The translations under genes were made by a program, and so were the position numbers. Positions 1 to 8,800 of a DNA stretch of 64,000 nucleotides are shown here, one piece after another. The notes under the pieces were generated by a model. It made no database searches. It saw nothing but the letters and a program-made list of their open reading frames with translations, and was not told the origin of the DNA. This DNA comes from CADEFQ01 sp050249415 (GTDB taxonomy: Bacteria; Pseudomonadota; Gammaproteobacteria; Steroidobacterales; Steroidobacteraceae). Where the stretch lies: positions 240,806 through 304,805 of the forward strand of contig JBFWQO010000004.1 of the NCBI GenBank assembly GCA_050249415.1. Direction: 5' to 3'. Numbering within the stretch: the first letter of the stretch is position 1; every line of letters begins with the position of its first letter.

Positions 1-1739
1 GCGAGCGCGAGGCCGCACAGCGCGCCGGTGGCGCCCGCGAGCGCGCGCACGAGCCGGATGAGCGTGGCGAGGACGAGCCGCAGCGGCCAGCCGATCCAGC
101 CGAAGATGCGGCGCACGCCACGCGAGGCCGGCGCATCCGCGAAATCGCCCGGGCGCAGCGCGCGACCGAGCGCACGCAGCCGATCGGCCAGCCGGGCGGC
201 CCTCACGCGCAGTTCGGCGCCGAGGGCCCGCTGCGGCTCGTGCTGCGCGCCGTCGTCGGCGCGCCACGCGGCCATCATCGGCACGAGCGTCAGGCTCACG
301 AGCAGCGAGAGGATCTGCGCGAACGTGACCGTCAGCGCCTGATCGCGGAACAACTGCCCGGCGATGCCGCTGACGAACACCATGGGGAAGAACACCGCCA
401 CGGTCGTCATGGTGGAGGCCGTGACCGCCATCGCGACCTCCGCCGTGCCCTCGCGCGCGGCCTGCACGGCGGGCAGGCCGGCTTCACGCTTGCGCGAGAT
501 CGCCTCGAGAATGACGACCGAGTTGTCGATCAGCATGCCGACCGAGAGCGCGATGCCGCCGAGCGACATGATGTTGAGCGTGAGATCGAAGCCGTACATC
601 AGCACGAAAATGCCGATCACGGTGACCGGGATCACGATGCCCGCGACCAGCGTCGCGCGCGCATCGCGCAGGAACAGGTACAGCACGATCACGGACAGGA
701 GGCCGCCCCAGATCGCGGCATCGCTCACCTCGCTCACCGAGTTCGCGATGAAGGTCGACTGGTCGTAGACGGTCTCGAGCTTCGTGTCGGGCGGCAGGCT
801 CTTGCCGAGGTCGGCGAGCCGCGTGCGCACCGCCTGCGCGAGCTGCACGGTATTGGCGTCGCCTTCCTTGTAGACCGCGAGTTCGACGCACTCGCGTCCG
901 TCGAGGCGCGTGATCGCCGTGCGGTCCTTGTAGCCGTGTTCCACCCGGGCGATGTCGCGCAGGTACACGGGCCGTCCGTCGACCGTCGCGATCACGGCGT
1001 TCGCCATTTCCTCGAGCGAGCCGAACTCGTTCAGCGTACGGACGAGGAAGCGCTGCGTGCCTTGCTCGAGCCGCCCGCCCGAGAGGTTGACGTTCTCGGC
1101 GCCGATGCGCGCGGCGACCTGGCCGACGTCGAGCTTCAGTTGCGCGAGGCGTTGCTGGTCGACGTAGACATGGACCTCATCCTCGAAACCGCCGCTCACC
1201 TTGACCGCGGCCGACCCTTCCGTCGCCTCGAGCGCGGGCTTCAGGCGATCGTCGGCGAAGCGGCGCAGCGCCTTCAGCCGCTCTTCCCGGGTGGCGCCGG
1301 CCGCGGTGAGGTCGACGAACGCGAGCCGCAGCACGGGTTCGGTCGACGGGTCGAAGCGCAGCAGCAGCGGGCGCCGCGCATCGACCGGCAACTGCAGCAG
1401 GTCGAGGCGTTCGCGCACTTCGATCCCGGCGAAATCCATGTCGGTGCCCCACGCGAACTCGAGCACCACGTCCGACTGCCCGGAGCGGGACACCGAGCGC
1501 ACGCTGCGCACGTTCCTGATCGTGCCGGCGGCTTCCTCGACCGGGCGCGTCACCAGGTTTTCGACCTCGAGCGGGGCGGCGCCCGGCAGCTCGGTGCGGA
1601 CCGTCAGTGTCGGATACGAAAGATCCGGCAGCAGGTTGACCTTGAGACGGGACAGCGAAACGACGCCGAACAGCGTCACCGCGACGGTCGCCATCGCGAT
1701 CGTGACGCGGCGACGGAGAGCCAGATCGACGAGACGCAT
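1..1739 (-). CDS. RND efflux permease subunit (HAE1-like), partial at window edge
   Basis: Inner-membrane proton-driven pump of the RND superfamily, expected to work with the adjacent adaptor and an outer-membrane channel. The reading frame stays open from the ATG at 1739 to the window start, giving 579 codons of an expected ~1,040. TM1 lies at residues 12-30. A TM4 block around residue 390-405 reads SLGGIALSVGMLIDNSVV, which fits the HAE1 (drug/amphiphile) group rather than the heavy-metal CzcA/CusA group; the proton-relay position next to the conserved Asp is Asn here. The reading after residue ~480 continues into the central cytoplasmic loop. It starts 19 bp after the adaptor gene stops, so it is the second gene of the operon. 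The substrate cannot be read from the sequence. Confidence 0.9.
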   Translation of the reverse strand, partial: MRLVDLALRRRVTIAMATVAVTLFGVVSLSRLKVNLLPDLSYPTLTVRTELPGAAPLEVENLVTRPVEEAAGTIRNVRSVRSVSRSGQSDVVLEFAWGTDMDFAGIEVRERLDLLQLPVDARRPLLLRFDPSTEPVLRLAFVDLTAAGATREERLKALRRFADDRLKPALEATEGSAAVKVSGGFEDEVHVYVDQQRLAQLKLDVGQVAARIGAENVNLSGGRLEQGTQRFLVRTLNEFGSLEEMANAVIATVDGRPVYLRDIARVEHGYKDRTAITRLDGRECVELAVYKEGDANTVQLAQAVRTRLADLGKSLPPDTKLETVYDQSTFIANSVSEVSDAAIWGGLLSVIVLYLFLRDARATLVAGIVIPVTVIGIFVLMYGFDLTLNIMSLGGIALSVGMLIDNSVVILEAISRKREAGLPAVQAAREGTAEVAMAVTASTMTTVAVFFPMVFVSGIAGQLFRDQALTVTFAQILSLLVSLTLVPMMAAWRADDGAQHEPQRALGAELRVRAARLADRLRALGRALRPGDFADAPASRGVRRIFGWIGWPLRLVLATLIRLVRALAGATGALCGLAL

Positions 1740-1758
1740 GGCGACCCCCGTGCCCGGA

Positions 1759-2862
1759 TCAGCGCTGGGCCGCGCGCGCGTCGGCGGCGGCCTCGCGCAG
1801 CGCCGCGGCCGGTTTCGTGTCGAGCGACACCACGCGTACGGCATTGCCGCTCTTGAGGCCGTTCTGGCCGACGATCACGACGGACTCGCCGTCCGCGATT
1901 CCCTTCGTGACCTCGACGTTGCCGCCGTCCGCGAGGCCGGTCGTGACCGGGCGCTGCACGGCCTTGCCACCTTCGACGACGAAGACGCTGGCCGCCCCGT
2001 CCGCCTCGATCAGCGCCACCCGGGGCACCTGGAGCGCGGCGGGCTTGCGTTCGAACACGATGCCGACCCGGGCGAACATGCCGGGCTTCAGTACGCCCTG
2101 CGCATCCTCGAGTTCGAGCGTGACCTTGAAGGTCGCCGTGGCGGGATCGATGGCGGGGGATACGAGCGTCACACGAGCGGGGAACGTGCGACCGCCCAGG
2201 GCATCGATCTGCGCCACGGCATTCTGGCCCGGTGCCAGGCGCACGAGTTCGCGCTCCGGCACGAAGACGCTCGCCTTGAGCGGCGTCGGATCGGTGATGC
2301 GGAAAGTCTTCGTGCCCTGCGACACGTCCTGCCCGACGCGCACGAAGCGCGCGGCGACCGTGCCGGCGAACGGCGCGCGCAGTTCGGTATACGAGAGCTG
2401 CAACTCGGCGAGCTGGTAGGTCGCGCGCAGGTTGTCGAGATCGAACTTGAGGTTCTCGAATGCGCCGGCCGACACGAGTCCCTTCTCGTGCAGTTCGAGC
2501 TGGCGGCGATAGTCGCGCTCGGTCTTGGCGAACTGCGCGCGCGCCTGCGCGGCCTCGAGCCGCAGTTGCCGTCCGTCGAGGACCGCGAGCACCTCGCCGG
2601 CGCGCACGGTGTCGCCTTCCTCGACCAGCACGCGCTCGATCTCGCCGCCGACACGGGCGATCACGTCCGCGTCGGCTTCGGCCTCGAGCGTCGCCGTACC
2701 CGTATAGCGCGCGAGCATCTCGCCACGGCGCGCGTTCGCGACCTCGACCGGGATGGCGGCTGCGGTGTCCCTGGCGGCCACATCGGCCGCGGAGCCTCCG
2801 CTGCACGCGACGAGCGCGGCGCCGAGGGCCGCAAGGGGAAACAGGGCTATGTGGGTACGCAT
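1759..2862 (-). CDS. RND efflux periplasmic adaptor (membrane fusion protein), lipoprotein
   Basis: Periplasmic adaptor that bridges the RND pump to an outer-membrane channel. It has 367 residues. The N-terminus is a lipoprotein signal with lipobox LVAC and acylated Cys20. After it come a first beta strand region (VEVANARRGEM), a biotinyl-lipoyl half-motif (VGGEIERVLVEEGDTVRAGE), a short alpha-hairpin, the second lipoyl half (ELRAPFAGTVAARFVRVGQD), and a beta-barrel and membrane-proximal domain, the usual order of the HlyD/AcrA family. The ATG at 2862 has GGGAGG about ten bases upstream. It is the first gene of the operon and is read from the palindromic promoter at 2896-2939. Confidence 0.92.
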   Translation of the reverse strand: MRTHIALFPLAALGAALVACSGGSAADVAARDTAAAIPVEVANARRGEMLARYTGTATLEAEADADVIARVGGEIERVLVEEGDTVRAGEVLAVLDGRQLRLEAAQARAQFAKTERDYRRQLELHEKGLVSAGAFENLKFDLDNLRATYQLAELQLSYTELRAPFAGTVAARFVRVGQDVSQGTKTFRITDPTPLKASVFVPERELVRLAPGQNAVAQIDALGGRTFPARVTLVSPAIDPATATFKVTLELEDAQGVLKPGMFARVGIVFERKPAALQVPRVALIEADGAASVFVVEGGKAVQRPVTTGLADGGNVEVTKGIADGESVVIVGQNGLKSGNAVRVVSLDTKPAAALREAAADARAAQR

Positions 2863-2895
2863 GGCGGATCGACCTCCCAGGCTTCAGGCGAGGCG

Positions 2896-2939
2896 ATCCT
2901 ACTGCCGTATGGTGTTGTAGTCAACTACAACACCATACG
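2896..2939 (-). promoter_or_regulatory. Efflux-operon promoter overlapped by a perfect palindromic operator
   Basis: On the minus strand a -35 box TTGACT (2919-2924) and a -10 box TAGGAT (2896-2901) are 17 bp apart, about 35 bp before the adaptor start codon. The -35 sits at the centre of a perfect inverted repeat, arms 2906-2921 and 2924-2939 (16 bp each, 2-bp spacer; arm CGTATGGTGTTGTAGT). This layout is typical of an operator for a TetR/AcrR-like dimeric repressor that blocks RNA polymerase. No regulator gene lies beside it in the window. Six T follow the palindrome on the plus strand, but no plus-strand gene ends there. Confidence 0.78.
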
Positions 2940-2956
2940 TTTTTTGAAACAATGAC

Positions 2957-5059
2957 TTACGGCGAGCGGGAAACGGTCTTCGGTGCGAGCTTATCGGCAG
3001 GGCCGCCGATCATGTCGGCCATCACCTCGGAGGCCTGGCGCAACACGATGTCGGGCGCGTCGTCGGCCTTGATGTCCTCGACGGACTCGAGCGGCGGTTG
3101 CCCGATTGCGGCGCGGCGCGTGTTCTCGCGTGCGAGGCGCGCGTGATCGATCGTCGCGCGTTCATCGCGGCGGGCCTCGAGGTTGAGCGAAACGGACGTC
3201 TGCTTGCGCGCCAGCCGGACCGCGGCGATGTCGGCGACGAGCCAGCGATAATCCGGATCGGCCGCGGCGCGCAGGCCTTCTTCGCTCGCGAGCGCCGTCG
3301 GGACGACGCCTTCGCCTCGTGCGGCGCGAAACGGCACGCCGGGAATGCGGTCCCAGGGCAGGGCTTCATCGAGCGCGCTCTCGCCGACATCGTCGAGATC
3401 GATCAGCGACGCGAGCGGCACGTCGGGCGATACACCGTGGAGCTGGGTGCTGTCGCCGGTGACACGGTAGAACTTGCCGATGGTCACGGTGAGCTGCCCG
3501 TTGACCGGCTTTTTCGCATAGCCGTCGAGCGGCACGAGATTCTGCACGGTGCCCTTGCCGAAGGTCTGCTGGCCGAGCACGATGCCGCGCCGATAGTCCT
3601 GGATCGCGCCCGCGAAGATCTCGGACGCCGACGCGCTGAAGCGGTCGACGAGGACCGCGAGCGGCCCGCCGTACACGACTCCGGGCTCCGGGTCGTCGAG
3701 CACTTCGGTGCGTCCCGCCGCATCGCGCAGTTGCACGACGGGGCCCCGATCGATGAACAGGCCGGTGAGCGCCGTCGCCTCGGGCAGGTAGCCGCCGCCG
3801 TTGCCGCGCAGGTCGAGCACGAGCCCGTCGATCTTTTCCTTCCGCAACTCGCCGATCAGGCGGTGCACGTCGCGGGTGGTGCTGCGGTAGTTGTCGTCGC
3901 CGGCGTTCTGCGCGGCGATGTCCTGGTAGAAGCCCGGCACCGTGATGACGCCGATCCGGTAGCTGCGGCCGCCGCGCTCGATGGTTTCGAGCGACTTCTG
4001 CGCCGCCTGCGCTTCGAGCGTCACCTTGTTGCGCGTGAACGCGAGGGTCTTCTCGGGTGCGCCCGGTGCGACGCCGCCCGGCAGCACCCGCAGGCGCACG
4101 AGCGTACCGCCCTTGCCGCGGATCAGCTGCACGACGTCGTCGATGCGCCAGCCGATCACGTCGGTGAAGGCGCCTTCCGGGCCCTGCGCGACCGCGACGA
4201 TGCGGTCGGTCGGCTTCAACGTGCCGGCGACGGCGGCGGGGCCGCCTTCGATGACGCTCATCACGGTGACGAAATCGTCGATCAGCTGCAGCGAGGCACC
4301 GATGCCCTCGTAGTTGAGGCTCATCTGGATCCGGTATTCCTCGGAATTGCGCGGCGAGAAATAGCTCGAATGCGGGTCGTAGGTGCGCGCGTAGGCATTC
4401 ATCAGGTTCTCGAAGACATCTTCCGCCGAGACCTGGTCGACGCGCTTCAGCACACGGTCGTAGCGCTTCTCGAGGGTTTCGCCCGCTTCCGCCCAGCTCT
4501 TGCCGGCGAGCATCAGGCTGAGCGCGTCGTTCTTGACGCGCTTGCGCCACAGCTCGTTCATGTCCGCCACGGTGTCGATCCACGGTGCCTTCGAACGGTC
4601 GAACTCGAAGCTTTCGGCGATGGTCCAGTCCGGTTCCTTCGCGAGCTGCGACAGGGCGAAGCGGATGCGTTCGCGGTTGCGCTGCTGGAAGCGCGCGAAC
4701 ATCAGGTAGGCGGGTTCGATTTCGCCGGTGCGGATCATGTCGTCGAAGCGCAGCCGGTAGCGCTCGAACTCGGCGATGTCGCTCGCCAGGAAATAGCTGT
4801 GCTGGCCGTCGAGGAAATCGAGGTAGCGGTCGTATACCTGCGCGGACATGCGGTCGTCGATGTCCACGCGGCGGTAATGCGTGTCCTCGAGGATCATCCC
4901 GACCCGGCGCGCCACCATGCGATGCCGCTCGGAGGGCGCGAGCGAGCCGGGGGGCAGCGCCGAGGTGCCGGCGGGCGCCTGCGACGAACTCGCCAGCACG
5001 GCGAGCACCGCAGCCAGGGCGGTGACGAAGAAGCCGGCGGACAGGCGGCGTGTGGGCAT
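2957..5059 (-). CDS. prc: Tail-specific (C-terminal processing) periplasmic protease Prc
   Basis: Serine protease of family S41A that degrades periplasmic proteins with non-polar C-termini, including tagged or misfolded ones and cell-wall hydrolases in relatives. The product is 700 residues, similar to the family. A signal peptide occupies residues 1-28. A PDZ domain follows around residues 220-320, then the S41 domain with catalytic Ser477 (inside SASASE) and Lys502 (FGKGTVQ); their 25-residue spacing matches E. coli Prc (430/455). The ATG at 5059 is preferred because it begins the signal peptide; an in-frame GTG at 5092 would add 11 residues. Neither start has a clear ribosome binding site. 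The C-terminal DUF3340-like tail is present. Confidence 0.95.
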   Translation of the reverse strand: MPTRRLSAGFFVTALAAVLAVLASSSQAPAGTSALPPGSLAPSERHRMVARRVGMILEDTHYRRVDIDDRMSAQVYDRYLDFLDGQHSYFLASDIAEFERYRLRFDDMIRTGEIEPAYLMFARFQQRNRERIRFALSQLAKEPDWTIAESFEFDRSKAPWIDTVADMNELWRKRVKNDALSLMLAGKSWAEAGETLEKRYDRVLKRVDQVSAEDVFENLMNAYARTYDPHSSYFSPRNSEEYRIQMSLNYEGIGASLQLIDDFVTVMSVIEGGPAAVAGTLKPTDRIVAVAQGPEGAFTDVIGWRIDDVVQLIRGKGGTLVRLRVLPGGVAPGAPEKTLAFTRNKVTLEAQAAQKSLETIERGGRSYRIGVITVPGFYQDIAAQNAGDDNYRSTTRDVHRLIGELRKEKIDGLVLDLRGNGGGYLPEATALTGLFIDRGPVVQLRDAAGRTEVLDDPEPGVVYGGPLAVLVDRFSASASEIFAGAIQDYRRGIVLGQQTFGKGTVQNLVPLDGYAKKPVNGQLTVTIGKFYRVTGDSTQLHGVSPDVPLASLIDLDDVGESALDEALPWDRIPGVPFRAARGEGVVPTALASEEGLRAAADPDYRWLVADIAAVRLARKQTSVSLNLEARRDERATIDHARLARENTRRAAIGQPPLESVEDIKADDAPDIVLRQASEVMADMIGGPADKLAPKTVSRSP

Positions 5060-5158
5060 TCGGTGCTCGGGAGCAGGATGGTTAGAATGCACAGTTTAGG
5101 CTAGATCGCGGGGCGGCAGGCGGCAAGCCTGCAGCTGCCACAAACCCGGCTGGAGACC

Positions 5159-5446
5159 ATGCGACCGCTCGCCATGCTCATCGGAATCGTGATGGGATCG
5201 ACATTGTCGATCTCCGTGGCCCTCACCCTGACGGCCATCGTGATGCTCTTCCTGCCGGAGCATGCCGACCGTTTCGCGGAGGAACGGGGCCCGCTGCTGC
5301 AGGCGATCGCGATCGCCGCCGGGCTCACGGCGCTCGCGGCCACGAGCTTCGTCGGGGAGCTGCGCACGCGGCGCTGGCGATTCGCGATGCATCTCGCGCT
5401 GCTCGCCGCGCTGGTCGGCGCCGGCTGGGTATATTGGCCGAAATGA
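5159..5446 (+). CDS. Small two- or three-span membrane protein, unknown function
   Basis: A 95-residue protein I do not recognise. Hydrophobic stretches are at residues 4-31, about 47-61 and 75-92, with a charged segment (EHADRFAEERG) between the first two, so two or three membrane spans are likely. Its stop overlaps the start of the aminopeptidase gene as ATGA, so the two are probably translationally coupled. It diverges from prc across a 100-bp gap. CTGGAGACC lies just before the ATG and contains a usable GGAG. Confidence 0.7.
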   Translation: MRPLAMLIGIVMGSTLSISVALTLTAIVMLFLPEHADRFAEERGPLLQAIAIAAGLTALAATSFVGELRTRRWRFAMHLALLAALVGAGWVYWPK

Positions 5447-7113
5447 GCCATCTCCATTTGCGCTTCGACCGCGCCTGGTGGCCGGTGGTTCCGGCGCTGT
5501 GCTTCGCGCCGGCCCTCGTACAGGCCGGCGGCGCCGGGCCGGCCGGCGCGGTGGACCCCGCGCTGTACGAGCGGCACATCGCCGTGCTCGCGTCCGACGA
5601 TTTCGCGGGCCGCAAGCCGGGCACGACAGGCGAGGAGAAGACGGTCGCCTATCTCGTCGATGAACTGCGGAAGATCGGCGCCGTGCCGGTCGGCGAGGGC
5701 GGCTACGTCCAGTCCGTGCCGCTCGTCGAGATCGCGCCGCGGCCGGAGCCGCAGCTGTCGTTCAGCACGCCGCACGGCCCGTTGCCGATGCGCTTCGGCA
5801 CGGATGCGGTGGTGTTCACGAAGCGCCAGGTGAGCGCCGTCGACGTCGAGTCGAGCCCGGTCGTGTTCGTCGGCCACGGCGTCGTCGCGCCCGAGTACGG
5901 GTGGAACGATTACGCGGGCATCGACATGCACGGCAAGACCGCGCTGATCCTCATCAACGACCCCGGTTTCGCTACCGGCGACGGGACCCTGTTCCGCGGA
6001 CGCGCGCTCACGTACTACGGCCGCTGGACCTACAAGTTCGAAGAGGCCGCGCGGCAGGGCGCCGCCGCCGCGATCATCGTCCACGAGACGGAACCGGCGG
6101 CCTACGGCTGGGCGACGGTGGTCAACAGCTGGGCCAATCCGCAGCTCGACATGCAGGCCGCGGACAAGCGTGCCGGCCGCGTGGCGATCGAGGGCTGGAT
6201 CACGCGTGAGCGCGCCGCCGCGCTGGTCGCGGCGGCGGGCCACGACTTCGACGCGCTGAAGAAAGCGGCGAACACCCGGGGCTTTGCGCCGGTGCCGCTC
6301 GATGCGCGCGCGACCGCGAGCGTGCGCAACACCCTGCATCCGTCGAATTCCGCGAATGTGCTCGCCATGATTCCGGGGACGAAGCGACCGGGCGAGTACG
6401 TGTTCTACGTCGCGCATTGGGACCACCTCGGGCGCACGCAGGGCGGGGAGGGCGACCAGACTTTCAACGGCGCGGTCGACAATGCGACCGGTACCGCGGG
6501 CCTGCTCGCGATCGCGGCGGCCTTTGCGGGTGAGCGGAGGCGGCCCGAGCGTTCGATCGTGCTGCTCGCCGTGACGGCCGAAGAGCAGGGGCTGCTCGGC
6601 AGTGAATATTACGTCGCCCACCCCCGCGTACCGCTCGCGCAGACGGTCGCGGTATTCAACATGGATGCGTTGTACTTCGGCGGGTCGACGCGCGACGTGC
6701 GGGTCGTCGGTGCCGGCGCATCGGAGCTCGAGCGTTTCCTCGCCGACGAAGCGGCGCGGCGCGGCCTCGTGCCCGTGCCGGAAGCGCAGCCCGAGAAGGG
6801 GCATTTCTACCGCTCCGACCACTTCAATTTCGCGCAGGCCGGTGTGCCGGCGCTCTATCTCAAGACGGGAGTCGACGACCTGGACGGTGGCATCGCGCAC
6901 GGCATGGCGCGCGAAGCCGACTATGTCGCAAACCGCTATCACCAGGTCGCCGACGAGTATGTGCCGGGCGCGCCGCTCGCCGCGGGGCTCGAGGTCGTCG
7001 ACCTGATCTACGCGATCGGCCGGCGTCTCGCGGACGAGCCGCTCTTTCCGAACTGGAACGCGGACAGCGAGTTTCGCGCCGCGCGCGACCGCAGCCGCGG
7101 CGCCATGCACTGA
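5443..7113 (+). CDS. Exported M28-family metallopeptidase with PA domain
   Basis: Zinc aminopeptidase-type peptidase of 556 residues, probably periplasmic. Residues 1-28 form a signal peptide ending near VQAGG. A protease-associated (PA) insert spans roughly residues 130-290. The M28 catalytic core carries the full di-zinc set in order: HWDHLG (His and Asp), GAVDNATG (bridging Asp), TAEEQGLLGSEYY (general base and ligand Glu), FNMDAL (Asp) and RSDHFNFAQ (His). The ATG at 5443 overlaps the stop of the small membrane protein gene; a TTG nine bases earlier is less likely. Family members remove N-terminal residues or act on dipeptides; the true substrate is not visible. Confidence 0.92.
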   Translation: MSHLHLRFDRAWWPVVPALCFAPALVQAGGAGPAGAVDPALYERHIAVLASDDFAGRKPGTTGEEKTVAYLVDELRKIGAVPVGEGGYVQSVPLVEIAPRPEPQLSFSTPHGPLPMRFGTDAVVFTKRQVSAVDVESSPVVFVGHGVVAPEYGWNDYAGIDMHGKTALILINDPGFATGDGTLFRGRALTYYGRWTYKFEEAARQGAAAAIIVHETEPAAYGWATVVNSWANPQLDMQAADKRAGRVAIEGWITRERAAALVAAAGHDFDALKKAANTRGFAPVPLDARATASVRNTLHPSNSANVLAMIPGTKRPGEYVFYVAHWDHLGRTQGGEGDQTFNGAVDNATGTAGLLAIAAAFAGERRRPERSIVLLAVTAEEQGLLGSEYYVAHPRVPLAQTVAVFNMDALYFGGSTRDVRVVGAGASELERFLADEAARRGLVPVPEAQPEKGHFYRSDHFNFAQAGVPALYLKTGVDDLDGGIAHGMAREADYVANRYHQVADEYVPGAPLAAGLEVVDLIYAIGRRLADEPLFPNWNADSEFRAARDRSRGAMH

Positions 7114-7123
7114 GCGGCGCGGT

Positions 7124-7357
7124 TCAGCGGCGCGACCGCTCCCGCTTCCACACCTCCGCACGGCCGTCGGCGCCGCCCGAGTTGTAGGGATCGGTGCCGC
7201 GGTTCATGTCGTCGATCTCGAGCGTGCGGGTCAAGGCGACGTCGATGCGCTGCAACGTGTTCTCGCGCGTCGTCAGGTGCAGATCCCGCTTCGCCGGATC
7301 CACGGGCATCTGCCGTGCCCGTTGGGTCGTGTCCTTCATCTCATCCCCGGTCGTCAT
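7124..7357 (-). CDS. Small conserved-looking hydrophilic protein, unknown
   Basis: A 77-residue, strongly charged protein with no signal peptide or membrane segment. The C-terminal half has a recognisable block (IDDMNRGTDPYNSGG) followed by a basic tail ending RERSRR. I recall similar short DPYN-containing proteins in related bacteria but cannot name a function. It ends ten bases from the stop of the M28 gene on the other strand (convergent). The ATG at 7357 was chosen; an internal ATG six codons later is possible. Confidence 0.6.
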   Translation of the reverse strand: MTTGDEMKDTTQRARQMPVDPAKRDLHLTTRENTLQRIDVALTRTLEIDDMNRGTDPYNSGGADGRAEVWKRERSRR

Positions 7358-7430
7358 CGTTATCCAGCCGTGAAGAGTGTCTCACCGCGCGCGCGGCGGC
7401 AGGGCCGGCCGCCGAAAAACGTGATGCAGT

Positions 7431-7724
7431 TCACACTCGGGTGGTTTGCCGCCATGCCGCGCGCGCCGCGCGAGTGAACATAATCAGCGCATAGGGGCCG
7501 AGCGCCAGCACCCACCACGCACGGCCGCCGTGGGCGAGGCCCGCGAAGTAGTCACCCCAGAAACTCAGGAGTCCGCCGTTCGTGTAGGCGCCGAGCACTT
7601 CGCGCCCGGTGAGGTACACCGCGATCGGCAGCAGCGTGATGCCTGCCAGCAGCGCGAACGCCAGAAGTACGACCTCCCGCATGAGCGGGGATTGCGCGCG
7701 GAACCGGGCGAGGCGGGGAAGCAT
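7431..7724 (-). CDS. Small membrane protein, unknown
   Basis: A 97-residue protein of unknown function with two clear membrane segments: LLAFALLAGITLLPIAVYL near residues 20-40 and WVLALGPYALIMFTRA near residues 72-88. The tail is basic (AAWRQTTRV). The start at 7724 gives a normal N-terminus; upstream in-frame ATGs at 7757 and 7841 would read through the heptamer repeat region and look spurious. It has no obvious Shine-Dalgarno sequence. Confidence 0.55.
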   Translation of the reverse strand: MLPRLARFRAQSPLMREVVLLAFALLAGITLLPIAVYLTGREVLGAYTNGGLLSFWGDYFAGLAHGGRAWWVLALGPYALIMFTRAARAAWRQTTRV

Positions 7725-7733
7725 TGAGAACGA

Positions 7734-7805
7734 TAATAGCTCATGGCGGATAGCCATGACCGTTCGGCGCTTGCTGTTCGCTGTTCGTCGTTCGCTGTAC
7801 GCTAT
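7734..7805. repeat. Composite intergenic repeat, copy 1 (GAGC/CAT module plus GTTCG heptamers)
   Basis: This gap holds a block ATAGCTCATGG...ATAGCCATG followed by imperfect heptamers built on CTGTTCG/CGTTCG (GCTGTTCGCTGTTCGTCGTT). The same two modules recur in inverted orientation at 9516-9611, so the copies face each other around the Gfo/Idh and DsbA-like genes. They leave no open frame of their own and spoil the N-terminal extensions of neighbouring frames. Confidence 0.6.
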
Positions 7806-7809
7806 TTCG

Positions 7810-8769
7810 ATGTCGCCCCTTCGTACGGCAGTCATCGGCACCGGTTATCTCGGCCGCTTCCACGCGCAGAAGTACGCCGCTGCACAGGGCAGCCGGTTGG
7901 TGGCCGTCGCCGACGCGAACGAGTCGGCCCGCACGCGGGTGGCCTCGGAAACCGGCGCGCGACCGGTCGCGGACTATCGCGAACTGCTCGGCGAGGTGGA
8001 CGCGGTCAGCGTCGTGACGCCGACCCCGGCGCACCACGCGATCGCGCTCGATTTCCTGCGCGCCGGGGCGCACGTGCTCGTCGAGAAGCCGATCACCGAG
8101 ACGGTCGAGCAGGCGCGTGCGCTGATCGATGCGGCGCAGGCGGCCGGCCGCGTGCTGCAGGTCGGCCATCTCGAGCGCTTCAATCCGGCGGTGCTCGCGG
8201 CGGAGCCGCATATCCACAGTCCGCGCTTCATCGAATGCCACCGGCTCGCGCCGTATCGCGAGCGCGGCACGGACGTCAACGTCGTCCTCGACCTGATGAT
8301 CCACGACATCGACATCGTGCAGTCGATCATCGGCAGCCCGATCGCGGCGCTCGAGGCGGTCGGCGCGCCGGTCTTCTCCGACGAGATCGACATCGCCAAT
8401 GCGCGCATCCGCTTCGAGAACGGCTGCATCGCCAACACGACGGCGAGCCGCGTGAGCCTCAAGACCGAGCGCAAGTTGCGCCTGTTCGAGAACGACGCGT
8501 ACCTGTCGATCGACCTGCACCAGCGTATCCTGACCGTGATCAGGAAGCGCGACGGCGGGCTCGCGGACGGGCAACTGCCGGTGAAGATCGAGGAGCAGAG
8601 CTTCGAGCAGGGCGATGCCCTGCGTGCCGAAATCGAATCGTTCCTGGACTGTGCACGGCACGGCAAGCCGCCGATCGTCTCCGGCGACGATGGCCTGCGC
8701 GCACTCGAGACGGCGATACGCATCACGCGCGCCGTTGCCGCCGGTGGTCGGGGAGCGACGCTGCCTTGA
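7810..8769 (+). CDS. Gfo/Idh/MocA-family NAD(P)-dependent oxidoreductase (GnnA-like)
   Basis: Cytoplasmic sugar dehydrogenase of 319 residues. A Rossmann motif (VIGTGYLGRFHAQ) sits at residues 7-19, EKPITETVEQA marks the Gfo/Idh domain boundary near residue 95, and the catalytic region contains HLERFNP and MIHDIDIVQSIIG. The MIHDID and HLERFNP motifs are typical of the subgroup that includes GnnA, which oxidises UDP-GlcNAc at C3 for amide-linked lipid A. That role is only a possibility, because no gnnB-like aminotransferase or lpx gene is beside it. The ATG at 7810 is the first codon that fits the family N-terminus; upstream sequence is repeat. Confidence 0.85.
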   Translation: MSPLRTAVIGTGYLGRFHAQKYAAAQGSRLVAVADANESARTRVASETGARPVADYRELLGEVDAVSVVTPTPAHHAIALDFLRAGAHVLVEKPITETVEQARALIDAAQAAGRVLQVGHLERFNPAVLAAEPHIHSPRFIECHRLAPYRERGTDVNVVLDLMIHDIDIVQSIIGSPIAALEAVGAPVFSDEIDIANARIRFENGCIANTTASRVSLKTERKLRLFENDAYLSIDLHQRILTVIRKRDGGLADGQLPVKIEEQSFEQGDALRAEIESFLDCARHGKPPIVSGDDGLRALETAIRITRAVAAGGRGATLP

Positions 8770-8800
8770 ATTGCTCCGGGGCGCCCCCATACCGGCTTGC

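Noticed and set aside
2906..2945. Palindrome followed by TTTTTT on the plus strand as an intrinsic terminator
   Set aside because: No plus-strand gene ends there; the minus-strand promoter boxes inside the palindrome explain it better as an operator.
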